A stretch of 64,000 nt of DNA from positions 1-64,000 of the forward strand of contig BMTH01000003.1 in NCBI GenBank assembly GCA_014649575.1, in the 5' to 3' direction. Positions 1-7,516 of the stretch are shown here, piece after piece (the first letter of the stretch is position 1; every line of letters starts with the position of its first letter). Below the pieces are notes generated by a model. The model made no database searches. It had not been told where the DNA came from and was given only the letters and a program-made list of their open reading frames with translations. Origin of the DNA: Streptomyces griseoincarnatus (GTDB taxonomy: Bacteria > Actinomycetota > Actinomycetes > Streptomycetales > Streptomycetaceae). Made by a program: the position numbers and the translations under genes.

Positions 1-52
1 TGTTAAGCACGCCGCCAGCGTTCGTCCTGAGCCAGGATCAAACTCTCCGTGA
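1..52 (-). rRNA. rrs: 16S ribosomal RNA, 5' end only
   Basis: The reverse complement reads as the universal bacterial 16S start, including AGAGTTTGATCCTGGCTCAG followed by the actinobacterial GACGAACGCTGGCGGCG. Only the first ~52 nt lie inside the window; the rest of the rRNA operon extends to the left. The mature 5' end is placed at the TCACGG just before the AGAGTTTGATC motif. Confidence 0.97.
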
Positions 53-300
53 ATGTTTACCCGTGATCGGGTGCACACATCACGAGAGCGGAACATCGGG
101 AGGAATAATCCCGACGTTCACAGCGTCCTCGCTGTGTTTTTTCAAAGGAACCTCGACCATCCGAAACCGGATGGACGGGGTATCAACATATCTGGCGTTG
201 ACTTTTGGCACGCTGTTGAGTTCTCAAGGAACGGACGCTTCCTTTGTACTCACCCTCTCGGGCTTTCCTCCGGGCGCTTCCCTTCGGTCTTGCGTTTCCG
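53..300 (-). other. rRNA operon leader and processing region
   Basis: This is the transcribed spacer between the promoter-proximal region and the 16S 5' end. It contains the sequence GAGAACTCAACAGCGTGCC (reverse complement near 205-226) that recurs in Streptomyces rRNA leaders. It also holds several short inverted repeats expected to form the RNase III processing stem. The plus-strand open frames across it (for example from 63) have no coding character and are not genes. Confidence 0.75.
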
Positions 301-329
301 ACTCTATCAGATCGTTTTCTCGACCTGAC
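301..329 (-). promoter_or_regulatory. rRNA operon promoter candidate, proximal
   Basis: On the minus strand GTCAGG (324-329) and TAGAGT (301-306) are separated by exactly 17 bp. The block around them, running into GATCTGATAGAGTC, resembles the major vegetative promoter upstream of Streptomyces rRNA operons. The -35 is non-canonical. Confidence 0.5.
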
Positions 330-384
330 CCCCAGTCAGCGGGGTCTGTCTTTCCGGCCGTTGCGGGCCGTTCCGACGTCTCAA

Positions 385-414
385 ACCTTAGCGGACTCTC
401 TCCCTGTTTCCCAA
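385..414 (-). promoter_or_regulatory. rRNA operon promoter candidate, middle
   Basis: On the minus strand TTGGGA (409-414) and TAAGGT (385-390) are 18 bp apart. Streptomyces rRNA operons usually have several tandem vegetative promoters, and this pair lies between the other two candidates. Confidence 0.45.
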
Positions 415-553
415 ATCGAGGGTGTGGAATTGAATTCAGGCATGCGGACACGCCGAAATCGGTCCCACTGGGAGGTCGTGCTCGGGTTTGGTTGCCGCTT
501 TCGCGGCGGAAGTGCTGCCGGAGAACCGTTACGGCCCCGTGGCAACCCGAAGA

Positions 554-582
554 ACTTTACGGATCGCGCGAGGCCGCGTCAA
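554..582 (-). promoter_or_regulatory. rRNA operon promoter candidate, distal
   Basis: On the minus strand TTGACG (577-582) and TAAAGT (554-559) are separated by 17 bp. This is close to the vegetative sigma (HrdB) consensus and is the best of the three pairs. It sits just beyond the 3' end of the marR-type gene, which points the same way, so read-through from that gene into the rRNA operon is possible. Confidence 0.55.
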
Positions 583-602
583 GTGCCCCAGCCCAAGATC
601 TT

Positions 603-1151
603 TCAGTCCAGGTCGGTCAGGCGTCCGCCGGCGTCGGGCTGGGCGTCCTCCACCCTGCGGAGCAGGCGCGTCAGCACCTCACCGAGGGCGGTCCGCTCCT
701 CCGCGCTGAGGTCCTGGAGGAGGTCCGCCTCGAAGACGGTGGCCATCCGCATGGCCTCCTGCCACTTCTCCCGGCCGGCCGGGGTGAGCTCGACGATGAC
801 GCGTACCCGGTTGTTCTCGTCCCGCTCCCTGGTGACCAGACCCTCGGCGACCATCCGGTCGATCCGGTGGGTCATGGCGGCCGGGGTCAGACCCAGGCGC
901 TTGGCGAGGTCGCTGGGGCCCATCCGATAAGGGGCGCCGGAGAGGACGAGCGCCTTGAGGACCTCCCAGTCGGCGTTGGTGATGCCGAGCTCGGCGGTCT
1001 GGCGGCCGTAGGCGACGTTCATGCGGCGGTTGAGCCGGGACAGCGCGTTGACGATCTTCTCGACCTGGGGGTCGAGGTCCTGGAACTCGCGCTGGTACGC
1101 GGCGATCTGCTCTTCGAGGGTCGGCTCTTCCACGCCGGGGGTGTCGGCCAT
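603..1151 (-). CDS. MarR-family transcriptional regulator
   Basis: A 182-residue winged-helix protein. The MarR fold occupies roughly residues 35-165. The recognition-helix region reads LAKRLGLTPAAMTHRIDRM, and the wing carries the DENNRV stretch that stands in for the usual D.RD..V motif. An acidic N-terminal extension of about 30 residues precedes the fold. It is divergent from an MFS transporter, with a ~110 bp intergenic region containing a repeated CTTTAGCTTC motif. This is the classic layout of a ligand-responsive repressor controlling itself and an efflux pump. The ligand cannot be deduced. The gene reads toward the rRNA operon promoter region. Confidence 0.9.
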   Translation of the reverse strand: MADTPGVEEPTLEEQIAAYQREFQDLDPQVEKIVNALSRLNRRMNVAYGRQTAELGITNADWEVLKALVLSGAPYRMGPSDLAKRLGLTPAAMTHRIDRMVAEGLVTRERDENNRVRVIVELTPAGREKWQEAMRMATVFEADLLQDLSAEERTALGEVLTRLLRRVEDAQPDAGGRLTDLD

Positions 1152-1203
1152 GCCCGCAGTATGGCACGCCCCTTCTTTGCCTTGAAGTCCTTCTCTGTGT
1201 ACT

Positions 1204-1226
1204 CTTTAGCTTCGAACTTTAGCTTC
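1204..1226. promoter_or_regulatory. Tandem 10-bp direct repeat, candidate MarR operator
   Basis: CTTTAGCTTC occurs at 1204-1213 and again at 1217-1226, a 13-bp period, with TTCGAA at the junction. The element is AT-rich against its surroundings and lies in the divergent marR/MFS intergenic region, where an operator is expected. Assignment to the MarR protein is inferred from position. Confidence 0.4.
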
Positions 1227-1261
1227 TAAGTCTTCACTCCTAACTAGTGAGAGAGGTGAAC

Positions 1262-2542
1262 GTGACCAGGGCGATGGGCGCAGCGATGCGCCGGATCCAC
1301 GTGGGCAACGCACTCAGCGCTTTCGGGCTGGGCTTCACGGTCCCGTACCTGTACGTCTATGTGGCGCAGGTGCGCGGGCTGGGGCCGATGACGGCGGGGA
1401 TGGTCCTGGCCGTCTTCGCCGTGGCCGCGCTGATCGTGCTGCCGCTGGCCGGACGGGCGATCGTCCGGCGCGGCGCCCTGCCGGTGCTGCTCTCCGCCCT
1501 GCTCACCGCCGCGATCGGCTCGCTCAGCCTGGGGCTGTCGGCGAGCGCCGCGACCGTGCTGCTGTCCGCGGCGGCGCTCGGCGCGGGACAGGCGGTCATG
1601 CAGCCGGCCCTGGCCACGATGATCGTGGACTGCTCCGGTCCGGAGACCCGGTCGCGCGCGTTCGCCATGCAGTTCTTCCTGCAGAACCTCGGGCTCGGCG
1701 TCGGCGGCCTCATCGGCGGCCACCTCGTCGACCCGAGGAAAGCGGGCTCGTTCACCCTCCTCTTCGCCATCCAGGCGGTGATGTTCCTGCTGCCGGTCGT
1801 GGTGATGTCCACGGTGCGGATGCCGCGCTCGCCGCGGATCGACGGCACGCCCGCGCAATCGGCCAAGGGCAGCTGGAAGCAGCTGCTGGGCAACCGGGCC
1901 ATGGTGCAGCTGTGCGTGCTGGGCTTCGTGCTGTTCTTCGCCTGCTACGGCCAGTTCGAGTCGGGCCTGAGCGCGTACGGCGTGGAGGCCGCCGGGATCT
2001 CCACCTCCACGCTGGGGACGGCGCTGGCGGCGAACACGCTGGTGATCGTCGTCGCGCAGTTCGCGGTGCTCCGCTTCGTGGAGCGGCGGAAGCGGTCGCG
2101 TGTGATCGCGTCCGTGGGTCTGATCTGGGCCGTGGCGTGGGCCGTGGCCGGGTACGCGGGGCTGGGTGGTGCCAGTCAGGAGATGGCGACGGCGGCGTTC
2201 GTCTCGACGTACGCGCTGTTCGGGCTCGGGGAGGCGATGCTGTCGCCGACGCTGGCGCCGCTGGTCGCCGACCTGGCGCCGGCCGGGATGGCCGGTCAGT
2301 ACAACTCGGCGTTCGCCCTGGTGAAGCAGCTCGCGCTGGCCGTGGGTCCGGCGGTGGGCGGGCCGATGGCGGCCTCGCTGCACGCGCCGTACATCGTGGT
2401 GTTCCTGCTGTTCTCGCTGGGGATCACCGTGCTGGCCCTGCGGCTCGGGCGCCGGCTCACCGCCGTGCAGGACCAGCCGTCGGCCGCGGGCAGCCGGGTC
2501 GTGGCGCAGGGCGGTACCGAACAGGCGCCGGCTCCGGCCTGA
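1262..2542 (+). CDS. MFS transporter, probable drug efflux pump
   Basis: A 426-residue integral membrane protein with about twelve hydrophobic segments. Small-residue-rich helices and basic cytoplasmic loops (RRGALP, ERRKRSR) fit a major facilitator. The central loop (about residues 190-215) is basic. An upstream in-frame GTG exists at 1247, but the GTG at 1262 has GAGAGGTG about five bases before it and is preferred. The divergent MarR neighbour suggests substrate-induced efflux. Substrate is unknown. The stop lies nine bases from the convergent phosphatase stop. Confidence 0.88.
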   Translation: MTRAMGAAMRRIHVGNALSAFGLGFTVPYLYVYVAQVRGLGPMTAGMVLAVFAVAALIVLPLAGRAIVRRGALPVLLSALLTAAIGSLSLGLSASAATVLLSAAALGAGQAVMQPALATMIVDCSGPETRSRAFAMQFFLQNLGLGVGGLIGGHLVDPRKAGSFTLLFAIQAVMFLLPVVVMSTVRMPRSPRIDGTPAQSAKGSWKQLLGNRAMVQLCVLGFVLFFACYGQFESGLSAYGVEAAGISTSTLGTALAANTLVIVVAQFAVLRFVERRKRSRVIASVGLIWAVAWAVAGYAGLGGASQEMATAAFVSTYALFGLGEAMLSPTLAPLVADLAPAGMAGQYNSAFALVKQLALAVGPAVGGPMAASLHAPYIVVFLLFSLGITVLALRLGRRLTAVQDQPSAAGSRVVAQGGTEQAPAPA

Positions 2543-2551
2543 CCGCGCGCG

Positions 2552-4207
2552 TCAGACGCCGACGTCGGCGGTCTTCGGCAGCAGGAACTCGCACCAGACG
2601 GCCTTGCCGCCGCCCGGGGTGCGTCTGCTGCCCCAGGCGGAGGCGATCGTCGCGACGATGGCGATGCCCCGGCCGGACTCGTCGCCGGGCTCCGCGCGGC
2701 GGCGCCTGGGCAGATGGTCGTCGCCGTCGGTCACCTCGATGATCAGACGGCGGTCGGTGCGGCGCAGGCGCAGGCGCATCGGGGGTGTGCCGTGCTGGAG
2801 GGAGTTGGCGACCAGTTCGCTGGTCGCCAGCACGCCGAGGTCGTGCAGCTCGGCGGGGAAGCGCCAGCTGGTCAGGACTCCGGACGCGAAGGCACGCGCG
2901 CGGGGCGCCGCCTCGACCCCGCCGAGCAGTTCCAGCGCGGCGTTGCGGAACAGCTCGCGGTCCGGGCCGGAGCGCGCCGGATGCTGGAGGACCAGGACGG
3001 CGACGTCGTCGTCGTGCTCCGGAGTGACGCCGGCCGAGCGGACCAGGCGGTCGCAGACGACCTGGGGGCCGCCGGTCGCTCCGGCCAGGGCGCGCTCCAG
3101 GGAGGCGATGCCCTCGTCGAGGTCCTCGTCGCGGCGCTCGACCAGTCCGTCGGTGTAGAGGACGGCGGTGGATCCCGGGCCGAGCGGCACGGAGCCGGAG
3201 GCGTGCATCCAGCCGCCGGTGCCCAGCGGGGGGCCGGTCGGTTCGTCGGCGCGCCGGACGGTGCCGTTCTCGTCGCGCACCAGGATGGGGAGATGCCCCG
3301 CGGAGGCGTACACCAGGCGGCCCTCGTTCGGGTCGTGGATGGCGTAGACGCAGGTGGCGATCTGGTTGGCGTCGATCTCCATGGCGAGGCCGTCGAGCAG
3401 CTGGAGCACCTCGTGGGGCGGGAGGTCCAGGCGCGCGTACGCCCGGACGGCGGTGCGGAGCTGTCCCATGACCGCCGCCGCGCGCACCCCTCGTCCCATC
3501 ACGTCGCCGATGACCAGGGCGGTGCGTCCGCCGCCGAGGGTGATGACGTCGTACCAGTCGCCGCCGACGGCCGCCTCGGTGCCGCCGGGGTGGTAGGTGG
3601 CGGCGACGCGCAGGTCGTCGGGCTCCTCCAGCTCCTGCGGGAGCAGGGAGCGCTGGAGGGTGACGGCGGTCTCGCGCTGCCGGCGCTCGCTGGCGCGCAG
3701 CCGCTCGGCGGCCTCGGCGTGGTCGGTGACGTCGGTGGCGAAGACCAGCACGCCGCGGCCGTCACCCTCCCCGGCCGGCGTGCAGGTGAACGTGTACGAG
3801 CGGCCGTCAGGCGCCTTGCGGGACTTGACCGTCCGGGGCTTGCCGCTGCGCAGGACCTGGTCGAGGAGGGGCAGCAGGCCCAGCTCGTCGAGCTCCGGAA
3901 GGGCTCCCCTGGCGGGCGCGCCGACGGGGCGGAGGCCGAAGGCGGCCGTGTAGGCGTCGTTGAGGTAGGCGATGCGGTGGTCCGGGCCGTGGACCAGGGC
4001 GACGAGGCAGGGGACCCGGTCGAGGACCCCGCGGACCCCCAGTTCGTCGACGGCCGGCAGCGGCCGGTCCCCGTCGGTGAGCCTCTCCGCGCGGGCCGCG
4101 GGCACGGAGCCCTCCCCCCGCCGGTCCGGGGGTGCCGTCTGCTCGGTCCGCGCTGCGGCGCGGCGCTGCGTTCCGGGGAGCCGGGCGCTCCAGCGCGTGA
4201 AGTTCAC
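2552..4207 (-). CDS. PAS / PP2C (SpoIIE-type) phosphatase / anti-sigma ATPase protein
   Basis: A predicted 551-residue regulator with three domains. A PAS sensor covers about residues 55-160 (HRIAYLNDAYTAAFG). A SpoIIE/RsbU-type PP2C phosphatase covers about 185-395, with GGDWYD and GDVMGRG metal-binding motifs. A C-terminal RsbW-like histidine-kinase ATPase covers about 440-545, with N-box ELVANSLQHG and G-box GRGIAIV. Streptomyces encode many such proteins that act in sigma-B-like partner-switching networks. The open frame extends to 4426, but the GTG at 4207 (VNFTRW) follows AAGGA and removes an implausible Pro/Arg-rich leader that overlaps ndh. No dedicated sigma factor lies nearby. Confidence 0.88.
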   Translation of the reverse strand: MNFTRWSARLPGTQRRAAARTEQTAPPDRRGEGSVPAARAERLTDGDRPLPAVDELGVRGVLDRVPCLVALVHGPDHRIAYLNDAYTAAFGLRPVGAPARGALPELDELGLLPLLDQVLRSGKPRTVKSRKAPDGRSYTFTCTPAGEGDGRGVLVFATDVTDHAEAAERLRASERRQRETAVTLQRSLLPQELEEPDDLRVAATYHPGGTEAAVGGDWYDVITLGGGRTALVIGDVMGRGVRAAAVMGQLRTAVRAYARLDLPPHEVLQLLDGLAMEIDANQIATCVYAIHDPNEGRLVYASAGHLPILVRDENGTVRRADEPTGPPLGTGGWMHASGSVPLGPGSTAVLYTDGLVERRDEDLDEGIASLERALAGATGGPQVVCDRLVRSAGVTPEHDDDVAVLVLQHPARSGPDRELFRNAALELLGGVEAAPRARAFASGVLTSWRFPAELHDLGVLATSELVANSLQHGTPPMRLRLRRTDRRLIIEVTDGDDHLPRRRRAEPGDESGRGIAIVATIASAWGSRRTPGGGKAVWCEFLLPKTADVGV

Positions 4208-4376
4208 GAATCCTTGCCTCGTGTAGTTGTCGGCGGCCGGATACCGGAACCGGCCGGGGCCCGGGGGCCGCACCGGGGCGGGCCCTCCCGCCCGCGGTGG
4301 TGGACCAGTGTGGCAGGGTCCGGCCGGGCCGACATCCGCTAGACGCCGGTCCGGTCCCAGGAGTTCCTGGGTCCGG

Positions 4377-5753
4377 TCAGGACGACCCCTTCGGGTTGTG
4401 CGGTGGGTCGTGGGAAGGCTTTCCACCGGCCGCCAGTTCGAACTCCGCTCGAGGATGTTCGAGTGATCCGAGGGAGACGATCTCCCGCTTGAAGAGGCCC
4501 GCGAGGGTCCACTCCGCGGCCACGCGCGCCTTGCGGTTGAAGGTCGGAACCCGACTGAGGTGGTACGTCCGGTGCATCAGCCAGGCGGGGTAGCCCTTCA
4601 GCTTGCGCCCGTAGACCTGGGCGACCCCTTTGTGCAGCCCCAGGGAGGCCACGGACCCGGCGTACTTGTGGGCGTACGTCTCCAGAGGTTCGCCGCGCAG
4701 GGAGTGGACGACGTTGTCACCGAGCACCCGGGCCTGGCGCAGGGCGTGCTGCGCGTTGGGCGCGCATTCCCGCCCCGCCTCCCCCGCGGTGACGTCGGGT
4801 ACGGCTGCGGCGTCACCGGCGGCCCAGGCGTGGGGGGCGCCCTCGACAGCCAGCTCGGCGGTGCAGCGCAGCCGGCCGCGCTCGTTCAGGGGCAGGTCGG
4901 TGGCGGCCAGCACGGGATGCGGTTTCACTCCGGCGGTCCACACGACGGTCCGCGTCGGGAAGCGCGAGCCGTCGCTCAGCACGGCCACCCGGTCGGCGCA
5001 GGAGTCCAGCCGCGTCTCGAGGCGCACGTCGATGTTGCGCCGCCGCAGTTCCGTCACGGTGTAGCGCCCCATCTCCTCACCCACCTCGGGGAGGATCCGG
5101 TCCGACGCCTCCACCAGGATCCACTTCATGTCCTCGGGGCGGACGTTGTGGTAGTACCGCGTGGCGTAGCGGGCCATGTCCTCCAGCTCGCCGAGCGCCT
5201 CCACGCCCGCGTAGCCGCCGCCGACGAAGACGAACGTCAGGGCGGCGTCCCTCACCCCCGGGTCACGCGTCGACGAGGCGATGTCCATCTGCTCGAGGAC
5301 GTGGTTGCGCAGCCCGATGGCCTCCTCCACGGTCTTGAAGCCGATGGCGTGATCGGCGAGTCCCGGAATCGGCAAGGTGCGCGCGACCGACCCGGGTGCC
5401 AGAACCAGCTCGTCGTACTCGATCCGCCTGCCGTCCGTCCCCTCCTCCTCGGTGGCCGGGGTGCGGACGGTGGCCGTGCGCGCGGCGTGGTCGACGGCCG
5501 TGGCCTCCCCGATGACGACGCGGCACCGGTCGAGAACACGACGCAGCGGTACGACGACGTGACGAGGGGAAATGGCACCGGCGGCCGCTTCGGGCAGGAA
5601 CGGCTGGTACGTCATGTACGGGTCCGGCGTGACGACCGTGATCTCGGCCTCGCCCCTTCCGAGCTCGCGTTTCAGTCTCCGCTGCAGGCGCAGGGCCGTG
5701 TACATCCCGACGTAGCCGCCGCCGACAACGAGAATGCGCGCACGTTCCTTCAC
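4377..5753 (-). CDS. ndh: Type II NADH dehydrogenase (FAD-dependent)
   Basis: A non-proton-pumping NADH:quinone oxidoreductase of about 458 residues. The N-terminal FAD-binding Rossmann motif is VVGGGYVGMYTAL. A second nucleotide-binding motif, FVFVGGGYAGVEALGEL, binds NADH, and the C-terminal FAD contact is WAAGDAAAVPD. No transmembrane helix is apparent, so peripheral membrane association is expected. The start is uncertain: GTG at 5753 gives the conserved KERARILVVGG N-terminus but its GGGAGG abuts the codon. GTG at 5768 has GGAAG at better spacing. It is divergent from a TetR gene, matching the recalled SCO4119/SCO4118 arrangement. A DnaA-box-like 9-mer lies at 5782-5790. Confidence 0.88.
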   Translation of the reverse strand: MKERARILVVGGGYVGMYTALRLQRRLKRELGRGEAEITVVTPDPYMTYQPFLPEAAAGAISPRHVVVPLRRVLDRCRVVIGEATAVDHAARTATVRTPATEEEGTDGRRIEYDELVLAPGSVARTLPIPGLADHAIGFKTVEEAIGLRNHVLEQMDIASSTRDPGVRDAALTFVFVGGGYAGVEALGELEDMARYATRYYHNVRPEDMKWILVEASDRILPEVGEEMGRYTVTELRRRNIDVRLETRLDSCADRVAVLSDGSRFPTRTVVWTAGVKPHPVLAATDLPLNERGRLRCTAELAVEGAPHAWAAGDAAAVPDVTAGEAGRECAPNAQHALRQARVLGDNVVHSLRGEPLETYAHKYAGSVASLGLHKGVAQVYGRKLKGYPAWLMHRTYHLSRVPTFNRKARVAAEWTLAGLFKREIVSLGSLEHPRAEFELAAGGKPSHDPPHNPKGSS

Positions 5754-5781
5754 CCTCCCATGACGCACCCGTCGCTTCCGT

Positions 5782-5790
5782 TTGTCCACA
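5782..5790 (+). promoter_or_regulatory. Isolated DnaA-box 9-mer TTGTCCACA
   Basis: A perfect match to the Streptomyces DnaA box consensus TTGTCCACA, just upstream of the ndh start. A single 9-mer can occur by chance. It is recorded because further copies occur at 9657 and in a cluster at 41125-41177. Confidence 0.35.
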
Positions 5791-6181
5791 GCCCCGACGA
5801 ATTGTGTGACCGGAGGACGCCCCTGCCGGTGGTTGGCCGAATTACCGACATGGTCCCGGTCACCGCAGGTCACACCGCATGATCGGCTCTCCCGTCACGG
5901 AACATTCGGGACGTATACGACTCGTGCTCCGATCGAGGGGCGCTCCGTGCGGAACGTGCCCCTTCTGAATTGACCCCCTCTCAACTATGTTCATGTGTCG
6001 ACGGGGTGCAGGGGGATGTGCTCATCGGGTCCGCGACGGGCGGGGCCGACAGGCCGGTCCCGTTTTCACGCCCCGGACGTCAATGGCGGGGAGAGTCTCC
6101 GGGGGGAGACGTCATTACCGGGGGATACACATGCATGTTCAGGACTCTCGATGGTCGTCCGCTGTCGCCTCTGGAGCGACG
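5791..6181. other. Divergent ndh / tetR intergenic region
   Basis: About 390 bp between the divergent ndh and tetR genes. It holds two GGAAC motifs (5900-5904 and 5951-5955) and a TTGACC hexamer at 5970-5975, any of which could be promoter or operator parts. No palindrome is strong enough to call. Open frames beginning at 5970-5995 merely extend the TetR frame or shadow it. Confidence 0.4.
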
Positions 6182-6865
6182 ATGAGCGCCGTCTCCGGCG
6201 GGCGCCCGGACGGCACACGCACCACACCGCTGCGCGTCGACGCCCAGCGCAACCTGGAGCACGTGCTGCGTGCGGCGCGTGAGGTCTTCGGCGAGCTGGG
6301 GTACGGCGCGCCGATGGAGGACGTGGCGCGCCGGGCACGGGTCGGCGTCGGCACGGTGTACCGGCGGTTCCCGAGCAAGGACGTGCTCGTGCGGCGGATC
6401 GCCGAGGAGGAGACGTCCCGGCTGACGGAGCAGGCGCGTGCCGCTCTGGGGCAGGAGGACGAGCCGTGGTCGGCGCTGTCGCGCTTCCTGCGCACGTCGG
6501 TCGCCTCCGGCGCGGGGCGGCTGCTGCCGCCGCAGGTGCTGCGGGTCGGCGTCGCGGAGGAGCGGGGGCTGCCGGAGCACGCGCGGCTGCCGCAGCAGCG
6601 GACGCAGCCGGCGGGGGAGCTGCGGCTCGTGCCCGAGGAGCGGGCGGAGGACGACGGCGGTGCGGCGGAGCTGCTCGACGTGGTCGGGCAGTTGGTGGAG
6701 CGGGCCCGGGCGGCGGGGGAGTTGCGGGCGGACGTGTCCGTGTCCGACGTGCTGCTCGTGATAGCCACGGCCGCGCCCTCCCTTCCCGACGCGGCTCAGC
6801 AGGCGGCCGCGTCCGCCCGCCTCCTGGACATCCTCCTGGAGGGCCTCCGCAGCAGGCCTTCCTGA
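6182..6865 (+). CDS. atrA: TetR-family regulator, probable AtrA orthologue
   Basis: A 227-residue TetR-type regulator. The N-terminal helix-turn-helix occupies about residues 20-68, with MEDVARRARVGVGTVYRRF as the turn and recognition helix. The C-terminal ligand domain is divergent and Ala/Glu/Arg-rich. ATG at 6182 has GGAG six bases upstream. The name rests on context: in S. coelicolor, AtrA (SCO4118) lies next to the type II NADH dehydrogenase SCO4119, and S. avermitilis AveI is the counterpart. AtrA-type proteins regulate antibiotic clusters and N-acetylglucosamine uptake. Family membership is clear, while orthology depends on recalled synteny. Confidence 0.8.
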   Translation: MSAVSGGRPDGTRTTPLRVDAQRNLEHVLRAAREVFGELGYGAPMEDVARRARVGVGTVYRRFPSKDVLVRRIAEEETSRLTEQARAALGQEDEPWSALSRFLRTSVASGAGRLLPPQVLRVGVAEERGLPEHARLPQQRTQPAGELRLVPEERAEDDGGAAELLDVVGQLVERARAAGELRADVSVSDVLLVIATAAPSLPDAAQQAAASARLLDILLEGLRSRPS

Positions 6866-6891
6866 CCTGCGGTCACCTGTCAACGGCGGGC

Positions 6892-6920
6892 GCCGGCACC
6901 CGTACGCCACGGGTGCCGGC
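6892..6920 (+). terminator. Terminator hairpin after tetR
   Basis: A perfect 12-bp stem (GCCGGCACCCGT / ACGGGTGCCGGC) with a 5-base loop, 26 bp after the tetR stop. It lacks a U-tract, as is usual for GC-rich actinobacterial terminators. Confidence 0.75.
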
Positions 6921-7045
6921 CTTACCCGTGCGGGGTGCTTGTCGGGCAGCGGGGGAATCGCACGCATCGGTGTACCGAGTCGCACCCTGAGTCGGTGCGG
7001 GCCGGGGGAGTCGGCGCACCTGGCGCCAGCAGGGTGCCGCCGCGC

Positions 7046-7176
7046 CCACCCTCCCCCACTCTCGGCTTCTCCCCCACTCTCGATTCCGCTCGAGCGGGGG
7101 GACCCCCATGAGCGGGAGGTACCCCCATCGCCCTGGGGGCACCTCCCAGGCCCTTGAGCCACTGGGGGAGGCACGA
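7046..7176. repeat. Intergenic palindromic repeat element, Streptomyces type
   Basis: A compact non-coding block of CTCCCCCACTCTCG repeats. A CCGCTCGAGCGGGGGGACCCCCAT core follows, and then a strong hairpin with GGGAGGT...ACCTCCC arms at 7114-7147. Copies of this CCCCCACTCTCG / GGGGGGACCCCCAT type occur between genes in many Streptomyces chromosomes, where their role is unknown. Here it sits between tetR and the convergent asparagine-synthetase-like gene. Confidence 0.65.
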
Positions 7177-7384
7177 ATGCCCGCGGTTGGCGACACGTGC
7201 GGCCGCCGCCCGCCACCGGTGTCGGTCCAGCCGCCCACGGCGGGGAGGGGGCGGGGTGGGGGTGGGCGCCCGCAGCGGCCGGCGCGTCAACGCCCTCCGC
7301 TCTGCAACCCGCACGATCGCGCCAGACCGAGGACGTCCGCCCCCAGCGCGACCCCGTGCCACCCACCGGCCGTGGGCGCTACAT

Positions 7385-7463
7385 CAGCCCCCACCGGACA
7401 GCGACCCTGCGCCGCAGGCATCGCACCTCAGCCCTCACCGGACCGCGACCCTGCGCCGCAGGC
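7385..7463. repeat. Two direct repeats of ~35 bp, period 44
   Basis: Two near-identical ~35-bp segments begin at 7385 and 7429; each contains GCGACCCTGCGCCGCAGGC. They lie in the 650-bp gap between the tetR and asparagine-synthetase-like stops. No open frame with coding character covers them. The rest of the gap holds only the palindromic element and the tetR terminator. Confidence 0.5.
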
Positions 7464-7516
7464 GTGGACAACAGCCCTGCGAGGCCGAGAGCCGCAATGC
7501 GAAGACCCCGCCGTGC

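Noticed and set aside
2714..4342. 542-codon plus-strand frame opposite the PP2C phosphatase
   Set aside because: The minus strand encodes clear PAS, SpoIIE and ATPase domains; the plus frame has no motif.
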